Notes: a model not told the origin generated them from the letters alone. A stretch of DNA of 64,000 nt from UBA5336 sp038745855 (GCA_038745855.1 JBCDLC010000015.1:1-64000); one strand, 5' to 3'. Positions 16,647 through 25,657 are shown, counted from the first letter of the stretch. Program-made: numbers and translations.

Positions 16647-18104
16647 TCAGGTCGGGAAACCCGGCGCCGTTAAACGCTCCGCCCGGGCGGCCACCTGGCT
16701 GGCCTGGGGCCAGGCACAATAATCGGCCGCATAGTAGGCGCTGGGTCTATGATTACCGGAAAGTCCTGGTCCGCCAAACGGCATGGCCCCGGAAGCACCC
16801 GCCGTCGGCCGATTACGATTGAGTATCCCCGCCCGCATCATTCGGGATGCATCGGCCCAGCGCTGGTCATCATCGCACACAAGTCCACCAGACAGACCGA
16901 AACGGGTATCATTCGCGCGCCCAATACCCATGTGGAAGTCGGGCACCCGAATAACCTGCAACAGGGGACCGAACAATTCCTCGTCAGGTACGTCGATCGC
17001 GTCCGTGACATCCAAAAGGCCTGCAGTCACGAAACCGCCCCCTCGATCCATCCGAGAGAGCTTGCGTACAGTCTCTGCGCCCCGGCCGATCAGATCGTCC
17101 TGGAAGGCCACGGCGGCTTCAGCCGCAGCTTCAGACACGAGCGGCCCCATGAAGATGCCCGGCTCGTTCCATGCGCCGATTGCGAGCTTGTCAATCCGCT
17201 CGGCAATTGCATCGATGACGTCCTCGCCAAAATTCGTATCAGGCACGATCAGCCGCCGCGCGCAGGAGCATCGCTGCCCTGTCGTGAAGAATGCCGATTG
17301 CGCCGCGATATCGGCGGCGGCATCCACATCGGCTGGATCCCACACAATAAGGGGGTTGTTCCCCCCCATCTCAAGCGCCAGGAGAACCTCCGGGCGACCG
17401 CCGAAAGCCTTGTGAAACGCCGTTCCAGTTCTGGCCGATCCTGTGAAGAGCAAACCTTCAATGTCGCTTTCCACCAGTGCCGCGCCCGTATCACGTCCGC
17501 CTTGCACAATGCACAGACAGCCTTCGGGCAGACCAGCAGCCTCGAAAGCTTCAGCCATGATAACGGAAACCGATGGCGCCAATTCAGACGGCTTGAGCAC
17601 GCAGGTGTTTCCCGCCAATAGTGCCGGAACGATATGGCCATTCGGAAGGTGACCTGGAAAGTTATAGGGGCCAAGAACAGCCATTACGCCGTGCGGGTGG
17701 TGGGTCAACGCCATGGACCCAAACGCAGCCTCGGTTTCCCGGTTTCCAGCACGCTCGGCCTGCGCTCGAATAGAAATCGCCACCTTCCCAATCATCGCGC
17801 CGGCTTCAGCTTCTGACTCCCAAAGCGCCTTGCCCATGTCGCGGCTGATCGCTTCTGCAATGGCTTGCTTGCGCACAGCCAGCGCCTCGGCGTAGGCCTC
17901 AAGAATGGCCGTACGCTGCGCCTGGGGTGTCAGGCTCCAGTCAGGGGCGGCTGATCGTGCGGTTTTGACAGCTTCTGAGACTTGTTCGCGCGACGCTGCC
18001 GCATCATTCCAGATGACAGCGCCGGTCGCAGGGCAGGTTTTTTCGAAACGGTCGCCCTCACCCTCGACCCAGGCTCCAGCAATATAAGCGCCCTTTGCCA
18101 TCAT
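16647..18104 (-). CDS. astD: Succinylglutamate-semialdehyde dehydrogenase
   Basis: A 485-residue NAD-dependent aldehyde dehydrogenase that oxidises N-succinylglutamate 5-semialdehyde in the arginine succinyltransferase (AST) pathway. Seen are the catalytic Asn region VLGPYNFPGHLPNGH, LKPSELAPSV, FTGSARTGTAFHKAF, the Glu motif LALEMGGNNPLIV and the Cys nucleophile region TTGQRCSCARR. The strong AstD-like features and the 4-nt overlap with astA support the specific name. Its end product N-succinylglutamate would be hydrolysed by AstE in the classical route; here the M20 hydrolase in the same operon is a candidate. Confidence 0.93.
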   Translation of the reverse strand: MMAKGAYIAGAWVEGEGDRFEKTCPATGAVIWNDAAASREQVSEAVKTARSAAPDWSLTPQAQRTAILEAYAEALAVRKQAIAEAISRDMGKALWESEAEAGAMIGKVAISIRAQAERAGNRETEAAFGSMALTHHPHGVMAVLGPYNFPGHLPNGHIVPALLAGNTCVLKPSELAPSVSVIMAEAFEAAGLPEGCLCIVQGGRDTGAALVESDIEGLLFTGSARTGTAFHKAFGGRPEVLLALEMGGNNPLIVWDPADVDAAADIAAQSAFFTTGQRCSCARRLIVPDTNFGEDVIDAIAERIDKLAIGAWNEPGIFMGPLVSEAAAEAAVAFQDDLIGRGAETVRKLSRMDRGGGFVTAGLLDVTDAIDVPDEELFGPLLQVIRVPDFHMGIGRANDTRFGLSGGLVCDDDQRWADASRMMRAGILNRNRPTAGASGAMPFGGPGLSGNHRPSAYYAADYCAWPQASQVAARAERLTAPGFPT

Positions 18105-19159
18105 GCGTTCCTCTTCCAGATCCGGGCCTGTGATCCCGCTTTGAGGGCAAGGCGGTCAAGGACGTTCGGATGCACAACATACTTACCGTCATCCTTCATT
18201 TGGATCTCGGCCAATGTTGTCCTGAACGTTGAAAGATCATCGTTTGAAATCAACGCTTCTGCACCCTCGCCTTCTATAATTCCTGGATCCAAATGGACGA
18301 TTCTACTGTCCTGGATCGTGCGGATCCTGTCCCTGCGCGCCACCATGAGAGGGCCGCCATCGAAGACATCGACCACGCGTGCAAACTCGAAGCCCTCCCA
18401 CTCGAGTAGCTTAAACGCCCCGACCCCATCGGCATGGACGCGGCCGATCACTTCGCGCCCTTCGGCCGGAAGGAGATCCACGTAGATCGGGTGCTTCGGC
18501 ATGAGATCGAGGATGAACTGGTTCCCACGCGTGGCGGAAAGCACGTCGGCCTCGTCAAAATCCATCTGAAAGAAGTGCCGCCCGAGGCACTCCCAGAATG
18601 GCGAGACGCCTTCAGCATCCACCACGCCTCGCAGCTCTGACAAGACGTAGTCGTTGAAACAGTCGGGCGCGGCCGCCATGAGTAGATAGCGCGACTGTGC
18701 GGCCAGACGGCCCGCTCCCCCACCCCGGGCATCCGCCTTCACAAACAAGGTGCCGACCTCGGTGTAGCCCTGGAACTCATTGGTCAGAATGAGGGCATCC
18801 ATATCGATGCGCCGCTCTGCCTCTTGGCTCGCCTGCGATAGCGTAATGATCCTGTAGTTGAAGAAAGGCTGGCCCGTCCCGACCCCCGCTTTAACCGCGG
18901 AACATCCGCAAACTGTGCCTGTTTCGGTGTTTTCCATCATGAGGAGAAACTTACCGGTCAGTGGGTCACTGCCTGCCCGCGCAAACGCCATTTCCGACTT
19001 GGACAACCGCTGTGCCAGGAGGGCTTCATTGACCGGCAAGCTTGTGAAACCGGGCCCGGACAATTCTGCCAATTCCATCAAAGCTGGCAGGTCAGTCGTA
19101 CGTGCCGGACGCATGATCAACGGTGACAGGCTTGTTGGTGGTAGGCTTGGCGAGGACAT
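18101..19159 (-). CDS. astA: Arginine N-succinyltransferase
   Basis: A 352-residue cytoplasmic enzyme that transfers succinyl from succinyl-CoA to arginine, opening the AST catabolic pathway. The N-terminal MRPARTTDLPALMELAELSG and the segments FNYRIITLSQAS, LILTNEFQGYTEVGTLFV, FWECLGRHFFQMDF and LMPKHPIYVDLLP are typical of AstA. The start at 19159, 7 nt after the M20 gene, adds a 15-residue leader before MRPARTTD; a start at 19114 is equally compatible with the family. It overlaps astD by 4 nt. Confidence 0.92.
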   Translation of the reverse strand: MSSPSLPPTSLSPLIMRPARTTDLPALMELAELSGPGFTSLPVNEALLAQRLSKSEMAFARAGSDPLTGKFLLMMENTETGTVCGCSAVKAGVGTGQPFFNYRIITLSQASQEAERRIDMDALILTNEFQGYTEVGTLFVKADARGGGAGRLAAQSRYLLMAAAPDCFNDYVLSELRGVVDAEGVSPFWECLGRHFFQMDFDEADVLSATRGNQFILDLMPKHPIYVDLLPAEGREVIGRVHADGVGAFKLLEWEGFEFARVVDVFDGGPLMVARRDRIRTIQDSRIVHLDPGIIEGEGAEALISNDDLSTFRTTLAEIQMKDDGKYVVHPNVLDRLALKAGSQARIWKRNA

Positions 19160-19166
19160 GGTCGCC

Positions 19167-20423
19167 CTAATCCATCATCGCCTTGATGCCTGCGGCATCG
19201 AGCCGGCCGTCGGCCAGCCGGTTCAGCAGCAGGCCAGACAGGGTGGCGCGCTCCGCAAAGCTATCCGTAACGACATACTCCTCGGTGGAGTGTATCCGTC
19301 CACCCAACACACCCAGCGTATCCACGTTCGGCACACCCGCGGCGAAGATATTGTTTCCTTCGCACACTCCGCCCGTATCCTCGAACGTGAGCTCCAGACC
19401 GATAGCCTTGCCCGTATCCGCAACGGCATCGAACAGTACCTGCTGGGCCGTATTCCTGGGTTTCGGTGGCCGGTAGAACCCGCCATGCAGGCGTGCAGAA
19501 ATGCCATTACGCGCCTGCGCCCGCTTCAGCAGCGCCTCCACCTGTGCCTGCGCCCATGCTGCTGCTTCTGCGTCCGGTGCCCGGGCGCCAAACCGCACAA
19601 TCGCCAGGTCAGGCACGATGTTCACGGCTGAACCGCCATCGATTGCGCCCACGTTGAACGTCACACCCTCGCGGACCGTATTCAGCGCCTCGAGCCCCAA
19701 TACGAGATCGGCAGCAGCCTCAAGCGCGCTCCTGCCCGACGCTTTGGCGCGCCCCGCATGGGCCGCCTTGCCGCGCAGGATAATATCGTAGACCGCAGAC
19801 CCTTTCCGCCCGCCAGACATCGCGCCGTTTTCCATGGCTGGCTCGTAGGTCATTCCGATCATCGCGCCCGAACGGGCCGCGGCCTCAAGGGCTGGCGCGC
19901 TTGCGAAATTCCCAATTTCCTCATCGGGTGTAATGACGATTCTGTAGCCCAGCGCATCCTTATGCGCCCCTCCTTCGAATGCCTTCAGTGCTTCGAGCAT
20001 GACGCACAGCCCGCCTTTCATGTCAGCAAGCCCCGGCCCATTCAGCCGCCCCCCCTCCAAAGGCCGGATCGCCTCGAAGGTGCCTGGCGGAAATACGGTA
20101 TCATAGTGCCCGCTCATGATGACCTGGACAGGAGCCTCCGGTCGTGACGTCACCTCGATGATCGGACCGGTCTCGATTGTTTCGACTGCGCCCTTGTCCG
20201 TCACAGTCTCAAATGGAACAGAGTCTTTGAGTGCAACCTCCGCCTCGAGCGAGGCAAACGCATCGGCCATACGTGGCGCCAGTGACAGCAGCCCCTCGCG
20301 GTTCCAGCTTCCCGTATTGATTGACGCCCAATCCCGCGTCCGCGCTTCCATGTCTTCTGAAGCCCCGCCCAGGCGCTCGCGGAGGCGCTCGTCATCCATG
20401 CTAAGTTCGGTAAGATTTGACAT
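19167..20423 (-). CDS. M20-family metallohydrolase, possible AstE substitute
   Basis: A 418-residue zinc amidohydrolase of the M20/CPG2-ArgE-DapE superfamily. Metal-binding motifs are SGHYDTVFP (first His and Asp), GPGLADMKGG (bridging Asp), TPDEEIGN (catalytic Glu-Glu) and a late RIHSTEEY His. The dimerisation domain is seen as GKAAHAGRAKASGRSALEAAADL. As the first gene of the operon with astA and astD, it is a good candidate to remove succinate from N-succinylglutamate, the reaction done by AstE elsewhere. This role is inference; carboxypeptidase or deacylase activity on another substrate is possible. Confidence 0.85.
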   Translation of the reverse strand: MSNLTELSMDDERLRERLGGASEDMEARTRDWASINTGSWNREGLLSLAPRMADAFASLEAEVALKDSVPFETVTDKGAVETIETGPIIEVTSRPEAPVQVIMSGHYDTVFPPGTFEAIRPLEGGRLNGPGLADMKGGLCVMLEALKAFEGGAHKDALGYRIVITPDEEIGNFASAPALEAAARSGAMIGMTYEPAMENGAMSGGRKGSAVYDIILRGKAAHAGRAKASGRSALEAAADLVLGLEALNTVREGVTFNVGAIDGGSAVNIVPDLAIVRFGARAPDAEAAAWAQAQVEALLKRAQARNGISARLHGGFYRPPKPRNTAQQVLFDAVADTGKAIGLELTFEDTGGVCEGNNIFAAGVPNVDTLGVLGGRIHSTEEYVVTDSFAERATLSGLLLNRLADGRLDAAGIKAMMD

Positions 20424-20582
20424 AGGCTATCGGTTCCACGCTGCCCGCCCCGTGGCAAGGGGCGCAGTCGCCAGAGAAGAAGTAGAATAAGGCGTACTGC
20501 ACCTTGCGGAGAGGTTAACTGGTGCTGAAGGAAAACGCCCATTAATGCAGCCGATTACCCAAGTCTTGGAGAGATTATACCC

Positions 20583-21341
20583 ATGTCGAAAGTCTCGATC
20601 CTGCTCGCGAGCGCCCTGATCGCGGGCGGGGCTAGCACCCACGCAGAGACGCCTGGATGGAGCGGAGAAGGTTCCCTCGCTGCCGGTGTCACCACAGGGA
20701 ACACCGAAACGGCCGATGTTGGCATCGGCTTGAAACTCGCGCGGACCGCTACGGTTTGGAAATCCGCCTTCGAAGGGTTCGCCGACTATGCGGAGGCCGA
20801 GGGACAAGAAACTAAAAACCGGATCTTTGTCGCCGGACAACTCGACCGTCAGCTCACGGACCGGGCCTTCACCTTCGGCCGCGTCTCCCATGAGCGTGAC
20901 GAGTTTTCCGGTTTTGACTCGCGGTCCTTCCTGGGCGGCGGTCTGGGCTATCAGGTCTTTGATGGCGATCGAACAAGCTGGGTTGTCGAAGGCGGTCCAG
21001 GGGTGAAGATCGATGAAATCGGCTCAATAACCGTGCTTGATCCGAATGGGATGGTCATCGGCGTACCGGGCGACACAGTGGAAAGCGTGTCTTTCATCGC
21101 TGCGTCAAACTACGCCTTCAAATTCAATGACGCGGTGCGTTTCACGAACGACACCGACGCAATTTATGCAGAGGAATCCACGCAGTTCATCAACACCGCC
21201 GCCCTCACAGCGACACTGATTTCGCGCTTGTCGGCCCGGTTCTCCTTCGATGTCCGCCATGACACCAATCCCCCGCCCGGCTTTGAAAGCACCGATACGT
21301 CCACACGTATTTCCCTGGTTTATACGATGGGCGACAGCTAG
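20583..21341 (+). CDS. DUF481-family outer-membrane protein
   Basis: A 252-residue protein with a signal peptide (residues 1 to about 22) and a beta-strand pattern typical of DUF481 (YdiY-like) outer-membrane beta barrels: GSLAAGVTTGNTETADVGIGL at the N-terminus, alternating strands, and a C-terminal strand ending in STRISLVYTMGDS. Family members are salt- or stress-induced outer-membrane proteins of unclear role. Its stop overlaps the convergent PLP-enzyme stop by 4 nt. It is divergent from the M20-ast operon. Confidence 0.85.
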   Translation: MSKVSILLASALIAGGASTHAETPGWSGEGSLAAGVTTGNTETADVGIGLKLARTATVWKSAFEGFADYAEAEGQETKNRIFVAGQLDRQLTDRAFTFGRVSHERDEFSGFDSRSFLGGGLGYQVFDGDRTSWVVEGGPGVKIDEIGSITVLDPNGMVIGVPGDTVESVSFIAASNYAFKFNDAVRFTNDTDAIYAEESTQFINTAALTATLISRLSARFSFDVRHDTNPPPGFESTDTSTRISLVYTMGDS

Positions 21342-22624
21342 ACGGCGGTGAGCGCCTGATCGAGATCTGCAATGAGATCCGCTGGCGCTTCCAGCCCGAT
21401 AGACAGACGGATCATCCCATCTGTGAACCCGATATGGGCGCGAACATCCTCGGCCACTCCTGAATGGGTGGTCGAGCCAGGGTGGCAGGCCAAACTCTCC
21501 GTGCCGCCCAGGCTCACCGCCAATTTGATGACCTTGAGAGCATCAAGGAAGCGGAAAGCCGCCGGTTTTCCCCCGGAGACGTCAAAGGAGAAGGTCGATC
21601 CAGCCGCCTCGCACTGAGTGTCGAAAATACGTTTTTGCGGATCATCCTCTGGCAAATGACCCAGGTACAGCACCCGAAGAACCTTCGGGTGATCCCTCAA
21701 ATGATCGGCACAGATTTGCGCAGTATCGAACGCCCGGTTCATCCGCAGGGATACCGTCTCCAGGGATCTTGTGATCAGCCAGCAAGAGTGCGCGTCAAGG
21801 GTCGTGCCCAGAAAGTTACGCATGCGCCGGATCCGAGAAACCACGCCATCATCGCCGATGGCCCCGCCAGCGATCAGATCGGAATGGCCTCCCACATATT
21901 TCGTGAGCGAATAGAGCGCGAGATCAGCCCCATGCGCCAGGGGCTTGTGTCCGATCGGCCCCATCATGGTGTTGTCGCACATGAGCACTGCGCGGCGGCC
22001 GGTCTCCGTAGCAATTTGATCACGCACACGCGCGCACGCCGCCATGTCCACCAAGGCGTTCGTCGGATTAGCTGGACTTTCGGTATAAATAACAGCGAGC
22101 GGGCCCAGTTCAGCCGCTGACCGGGCTGCCGCGTGAATTGCTTCCTCATCGGCCCATGCATCGAAGGCGACGGGCGTGACGCCAAAGTTTTGGACCATGG
22201 TGCGAATGAAGACTTCCGATGCACCGTAGAGGGGGCTGGAATGCAGGATCGTGGTGCCGGGCTCGAGGCACGCGAGCAAGCTCGTGGTGATGGCGCCCAT
22301 TCCCGACGAGAACACCAGTGCGGCGTCCCCACCATCGAAGAGGGTTAGCCGGTCTTCCAAGACCTCCATGTTCGGATTGTTGAACCGGGTGTAGATAAGG
22401 TCTTCGGCAGGATCGCCAGGCTCGGCCTTGCCAGCCATGGCCCGGAACAGCGCTTCCCCGTCGGATGCCGACTTGAAAGCGAAGGTCGACGTCATGAAAA
22501 TTGGCGGCTTGATTGCGCCTTCCGACATGTGGGGATCGTAGCCATACCCCATTACCAGGGATTCAGGGCTCAGCACATGGTCGCCAAGCTGCCGGTTTCG
22601 ATAGGCACGCGCTTTCTTGACCAT
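21338..22624 (-). CDS. Cys/Met-metabolism PLP enzyme (cystathionine gamma-synthase / methionine gamma-lyase type)
   Basis: A 428-residue fold-type I PLP enzyme. The Schiff-base Lys is in SLTKYVGGHSDLIAGG; other motifs are YTRFNNPNMEVLEDRL, FSSGMGAITTSLLA, ESPANPTN, LMCDNTMMGP and, in the C-terminal domain, SLGGTESLACHPGSTTHSG. These enzymes act at the gamma carbon of homoserine esters, cystathionine or methionine. The length and IKPPIFMTSTFAF opening suit a gamma-synthase/gamma-lyase, but sequence alone does not separate them. No methionine genes adjoin it. I looked for a SAM-II or SAH riboswitch upstream and did not see one. Confidence 0.88.
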   Translation of the reverse strand: MVKKARAYRNRQLGDHVLSPESLVMGYGYDPHMSEGAIKPPIFMTSTFAFKSASDGEALFRAMAGKAEPGDPAEDLIYTRFNNPNMEVLEDRLTLFDGGDAALVFSSGMGAITTSLLACLEPGTTILHSSPLYGASEVFIRTMVQNFGVTPVAFDAWADEEAIHAAARSAAELGPLAVIYTESPANPTNALVDMAACARVRDQIATETGRRAVLMCDNTMMGPIGHKPLAHGADLALYSLTKYVGGHSDLIAGGAIGDDGVVSRIRRMRNFLGTTLDAHSCWLITRSLETVSLRMNRAFDTAQICADHLRDHPKVLRVLYLGHLPEDDPQKRIFDTQCEAAGSTFSFDVSGGKPAAFRFLDALKVIKLAVSLGGTESLACHPGSTTHSGVAEDVRAHIGFTDGMIRLSIGLEAPADLIADLDQALTAV

Positions 22625-22951
22625 GACATACCTCTCCCTGGCGATTCTGGACTTCGGCCAGTTTACAGGGTTTTTGGTCCTGACGGAAACGTTCAGCCAG
22701 CCGAGCCATCCAGGTGACCCGGCCGAAGTAAGCCGCCGATATTGGGGCTTTTAGTGGACGCAAAGCCGCCGCCATCGATAGACATCGCAAGAACCGATTT
22801 TGCCGTCAGTGAACACGAATCGGGCCTAAGCCTACACGAAAAAGCACGGACCGTTTGCACCGTCTTTGACCAGATGGATATGTCCCACCGGCATACGAAA
22901 AGGGCCCGGTGCGATGCACCAAGCCCCTTCGGATTGTAAACCTCGACTCTC
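22625..22951. other. Intergenic region between the PLP enzyme and the OmpA-like gene
   Basis: It holds the upstream region of the PLP enzyme and, near its right end, an intrinsic terminator for the OmpA-like gene. I see no gene here. Confidence 0.6.
22896..22926 (-). terminator. Intrinsic terminator of the OmpA-like gene
   Basis: Read on the minus strand, GGGCTTGGTGC (22926-22916) pairs over 11 positions, two of them G-U, with GCACCGGGCCC (22912-22902) around an ATC loop, followed by TTTT. It begins 26 nt after the stop codon. Confidence 0.75.
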
Positions 22952-24190
22952 CTAGCGGACGATAATCGCCACTTCGGAGCGGCGGTTGAGCGGCTCGCGC
23001 ACACCGTCCCGGGTTTCCTTGGCAAGTTCATCTTCGCCGCGGCCAGCGGTTTCGATAATCCCGCTTGGCACACCACGCGATGTGAGCGCACCGGCCACTA
23101 CGGATGCGCGATTAGCAGAGAGACGCTGGTTGTAAGCCGATGCACCGGACGTGTCCGTGTGGCCGACGATCGTCACACTGCTTGCAGCGCAATCCTCACG
23201 GTCCCGGATGTTTGCGACGGCTTGGTCAATAACGGCCGCAGCCTGGCTGGTAAGATCGGCCTGATCCCACTCAAAATAGACGACGAACGTCTGATTAAGC
23301 GAGGAGCACGCTTCCACGGCCTGTTCCTGGAGCTGCACCGGTGGGGGTGGCGGCGGAGGCGGCGGCGGGGGTGGCGGCGGAGGCGGAGGGGGTGGAGGCG
23401 GCGGCGGAGGCGGGGGTGGCGGCGGAGGTGTCGCCCCGAAGCTCCAACGCAAACCGACTCTGGCTGTATGATCTGTATAGTCGGTCTTATATCCGACGTC
23501 GTTACCGAGCGCGTCGTTTCCACCGAAATTCAGACCTTCGACAATGAAGTAATTATACCCCAAGTCGAGGGTGAGATTGTCACTCATCTCGATGCCGACA
23601 CCCGCAAGTCCCTGGTAGGCGAAACCCATCTCCGTGTCGCTGAAGCCATTCGCGCGGAAGGTGCTAAGCGGAGTCTGGACTCCGCCTGTGGTGTCGAACG
23701 ACGCGCCAACAGCACTATTCGCCTTTGCCTTCACCTCAGCCACACCGACACCAGCGCCCAAGTACGGCGTGATCTGGCTGGCGTTATCAAAGTCTAGCAG
23801 GCCGTTGAACATCAGGTCGGTGACGCTGATATGCCCATCTGTACCCGGTTCGAAGACAAAGAGCGTATTCCCGTCGGTTCGTGACGGTATCACGCCGTTC
23901 ACGGATGCCTCTGGGTCGAGCTCGCCTTGCCGGTTACCGATAACACCTTCAAGCCTGAAGCCGTTTCCGAACTCATAGCCTGCGCCGAGACCAAGACTCA
24001 GCAGCCCGTCGCCGACATCTGCGTCACCGCCAAGCGATCCGAGCACGTCATCTTGAACATCGTAGTCCAGAATGCCGTCAAAGGTGTATCCAACATCGCC
24101 GCGGACATACCAACCTTCATCGGCCTGGGCGTGGGCGCCGCCGGTGGTCAGAGCCGCTGCAGCGGTTGCGCACAAAAGAATTCTTTTCAT
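22952..24190 (-). CDS. OmpA-family outer-membrane protein with 30-proline linker
   Basis: A 412-residue protein with a signal peptide (cleavage near HAQA, residue 22). Residues about 26-252 form an outer-membrane beta barrel (YVRGDVGYTFDG to TARVGLRWSFG). A run of exactly 30 prolines (255-284) follows, then an OmpA-like peptidoglycan-binding domain (about 300-412) with VYFEWDQADLTSQA and GHTDTSGASAYNQRLSANRA, whose Asp and Arg contact diaminopimelate. It should tether the outer membrane to peptidoglycan. AAGGGG precedes the ATG. An intrinsic terminator follows the stop. Confidence 0.93.
   Translation of the reverse strand: MKRILLCATAAAALTTGGAHAQADEGWYVRGDVGYTFDGILDYDVQDDVLGSLGGDADVGDGLLSLGLGAGYEFGNGFRLEGVIGNRQGELDPEASVNGVIPSRTDGNTLFVFEPGTDGHISVTDLMFNGLLDFDNASQITPYLGAGVGVAEVKAKANSAVGASFDTTGGVQTPLSTFRANGFSDTEMGFAYQGLAGVGIEMSDNLTLDLGYNYFIVEGLNFGGNDALGNDVGYKTDYTDHTARVGLRWSFGATPPPPPPPPPPPPPPPPPPPPPPPPPPPPPPVQLQEQAVEACSSLNQTFVVYFEWDQADLTSQAAAVIDQAVANIRDREDCAASSVTIVGHTDTSGASAYNQRLSANRASVVAGALTSRGVPSGIIETAGRGEDELAKETRDGVREPLNRRSEVAIIVR
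23339..23428 (-). repeat. Low-complexity CCN tract encoding 30 consecutive prolines
   Basis: Ninety bases made only of proline codons in the OmpA-like gene, using all four CCN codons in short irregular repeats of 9-18 nt. The tract is prone to length change. Confidence 0.95.
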
Positions 24191-24461
24191 TTTTCATCCC
24201 CTTCTAACAACCGACCGGAAGCTCCAGCGGCGCAGGAAGTACTACGGCGAATCCCGTACGAGCCTTTTGGTACAAGTCTTTCTCTATCTGCGCGAGGGCC
24301 AAAGCCCACAAATTGCACGATTTCGCAGAAAATTTTCAATAAACTGCGACGGCCTTGCAACACGCTGATAACGGCCGTGTAATGATCATGGTTTGGCCGT
24401 AATTCGGTAAGGAAACACTCACGATCTGTTTTATCTGTCTTCGATGGCCAGAACAAAGAAA

Positions 24462-24538
24462 TGGTACCGCCTCCCCGGTTCGAACGGGGGACCTCTAGAT
24501 CCACAATCTAGCGCTCTAACCAACTGAGCTAAGGCGGC
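24462..24538 (-). tRNA. tRNA-His (anticodon GTG)
   Basis: A complete cloverleaf of 77 nt with encoded CCA. The acceptor is GCCGCCT/AGGCGGT, with a G1-U72 wobble pair, the D arm is GCTCAGTTGGTTAGAGC, the anticodon stem is CTAGA/TCTAG with loop TTGTGGA, and the T arm is CCCCG-TTCGAAC-CGGGG. The discriminator is A73 and the base at -1 is U, so the canonical extra G-1 is not encoded. This form is known from a large clade of Alphaproteobacteria whose HisRS is adapted to it. It lies about 100 nt beyond nusG. Confidence 0.96.
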
Positions 24539-24634
24539 AGGGCTGGCAAGTCCCCGCGATGTACTTCGTTGCCGAGAGCCTGACAAGACATCCAACCTCG
24601 CCTGCGCTGCAATACAGCGGACAGGAGGCTGGAG

Positions 24635-25174
24635 CTAAAGTTTGTCGACTTGGCCAAACTCGAGATCGACCGGCGTTGCCCGTCCGAAGATCGATACGGT
24701 CACCTTCAGGCGCGCCGTTTCATCGTCGATCTCTTCGACCCCGCCTTCGAAGCCTTGGAACGGACCGTCGTTCACGCGCACCTGCTCTCCAATTTCGAAG
24801 CTGACTTGCGGACGAGGGCGTTCGGCAACCTCCTCGGCCGTGCCAAGGATCCTGTCCACTTCGCGCTGGGGCACAGGCAGGGGCTTCTTGCCACCTTCCG
24901 CACCGAGAAAGCCCGTCACCTTGGGGGTATCCCTGACGAGGTGGTAGATCTCGTCGGTCAGTTGCGTCTTCATCAAAACGTAGCCCGGGAAAAAGCGCTT
25001 ATCGACGGTCTTTTTCTTGCCGCGGCTGATTTCCACCACTTCCTCGCTCGGCACCTGGATTTCTGCGATCAGCCCGTCGAGGCCTTTCCGCTCGGCCTGC
25101 TCCTGTATCGTAGACGCCACCTTCTTCTCGAAATTCGAATAGGCGTGCACAATGTACCATTTGGCGTCGGGCAT
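24635..25174 (-). CDS. nusG: Transcription termination/antitermination factor NusG
   Basis: A 179-residue protein with an N-terminal NGN domain (KWYIVHAYSNFEKKVASTI, RFFPGYVLMKTQLTDEIYHLVRDTPKVTGFLG) that binds RNA polymerase and a C-terminal KOW domain (VNDGPFQGFEGGVEEID) that contacts Rho or ribosomal S10. The ATG at 25174 is preferred because AAGGAGG lies 11 nt before it, directly behind the secE stop; a TTG at 25198 would overlap that stop. It is co-transcribed with secE. Unusually, rplK and rplA do not follow; tRNA-His and the OmpA-like gene do. Confidence 0.96.
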   Translation of the reverse strand: MPDAKWYIVHAYSNFEKKVASTIQEQAERKGLDGLIAEIQVPSEEVVEISRGKKKTVDKRFFPGYVLMKTQLTDEIYHLVRDTPKVTGFLGAEGGKKPLPVPQREVDRILGTAEEVAERPRPQVSFEIGEQVRVNDGPFQGFEGGVEEIDDETARLKVTVSIFGRATPVDLEFGQVDKL

Positions 25175-25194
25175 TGGGCTCCCGGCCTCCTTCA

Positions 25195-25410
25195 TCAAGT
25201 TCCAAGTCCCGTGATCGCCCGCACGGCTGCGGCGATAATCTGGTCAGCAACAAACAGGAACAGTGCAACAACGATCGACATCACGATCACCATGATCGTC
25301 GCCGACACAGTTTCCTGCCGTGCGGTCCACGTGACCTTGTTCCCTTCTGCGCGCACCTGGCGCATGAAAGTGATCGGTCCAATACGCGGCTTGTCTTCCT
25401 TGGCGGCCAT
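25195..25410 (-). CDS. secE: Preprotein translocase subunit SecE
   Basis: A 71-residue inner-membrane protein with one C-terminal transmembrane helix (VSATIMVIVMSIVVALFLFVADQII) preceded by the conserved amphipathic segment FMRQVRAEGNKVTWTARQE. It clamps SecY in the protein-export channel. The start is placed at MAAKEDKPR, with AGGAAAG upstream; the frame is open 31 further codons without a clear SD. The conserved neighbour nusG starts 20 nt after its stop, confirming identity. Confidence 0.95.
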   Translation of the reverse strand: MAAKEDKPRIGPITFMRQVRAEGNKVTWTARQETVSATIMVIVMSIVVALFLFVADQIIAAAVRAITGLGT

Positions 25411-25657
25411 GCTCAGTCTTTCCTGGGACACAGATTTCTGTGGGAGTGGGCGGCCTAGCGAAAGGCATCCCCAAAAGCAATCTCTTATCGCCTGATCGGA
25501 CATATGGGAATGGACAACCCGCCCGCCAACGCACTAGCAGTTTTTTAGGTCGGACACGAACCAAGCCGCCGTGGACGGGCACGCCTGCGCCTACAACAAG
25601 GCACCGCACAGAGATCCGTGCGATGCCTCATCTCAAAAGCTTGGACCACCCAGCCGG

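Noticed and set aside
22625..22760. Possible SAM-II or SAH riboswitch upstream of the Cys/Met PLP enzyme
   Set aside because: The conserved core sequences of these riboswitches are not seen; only short inverted repeats are present.
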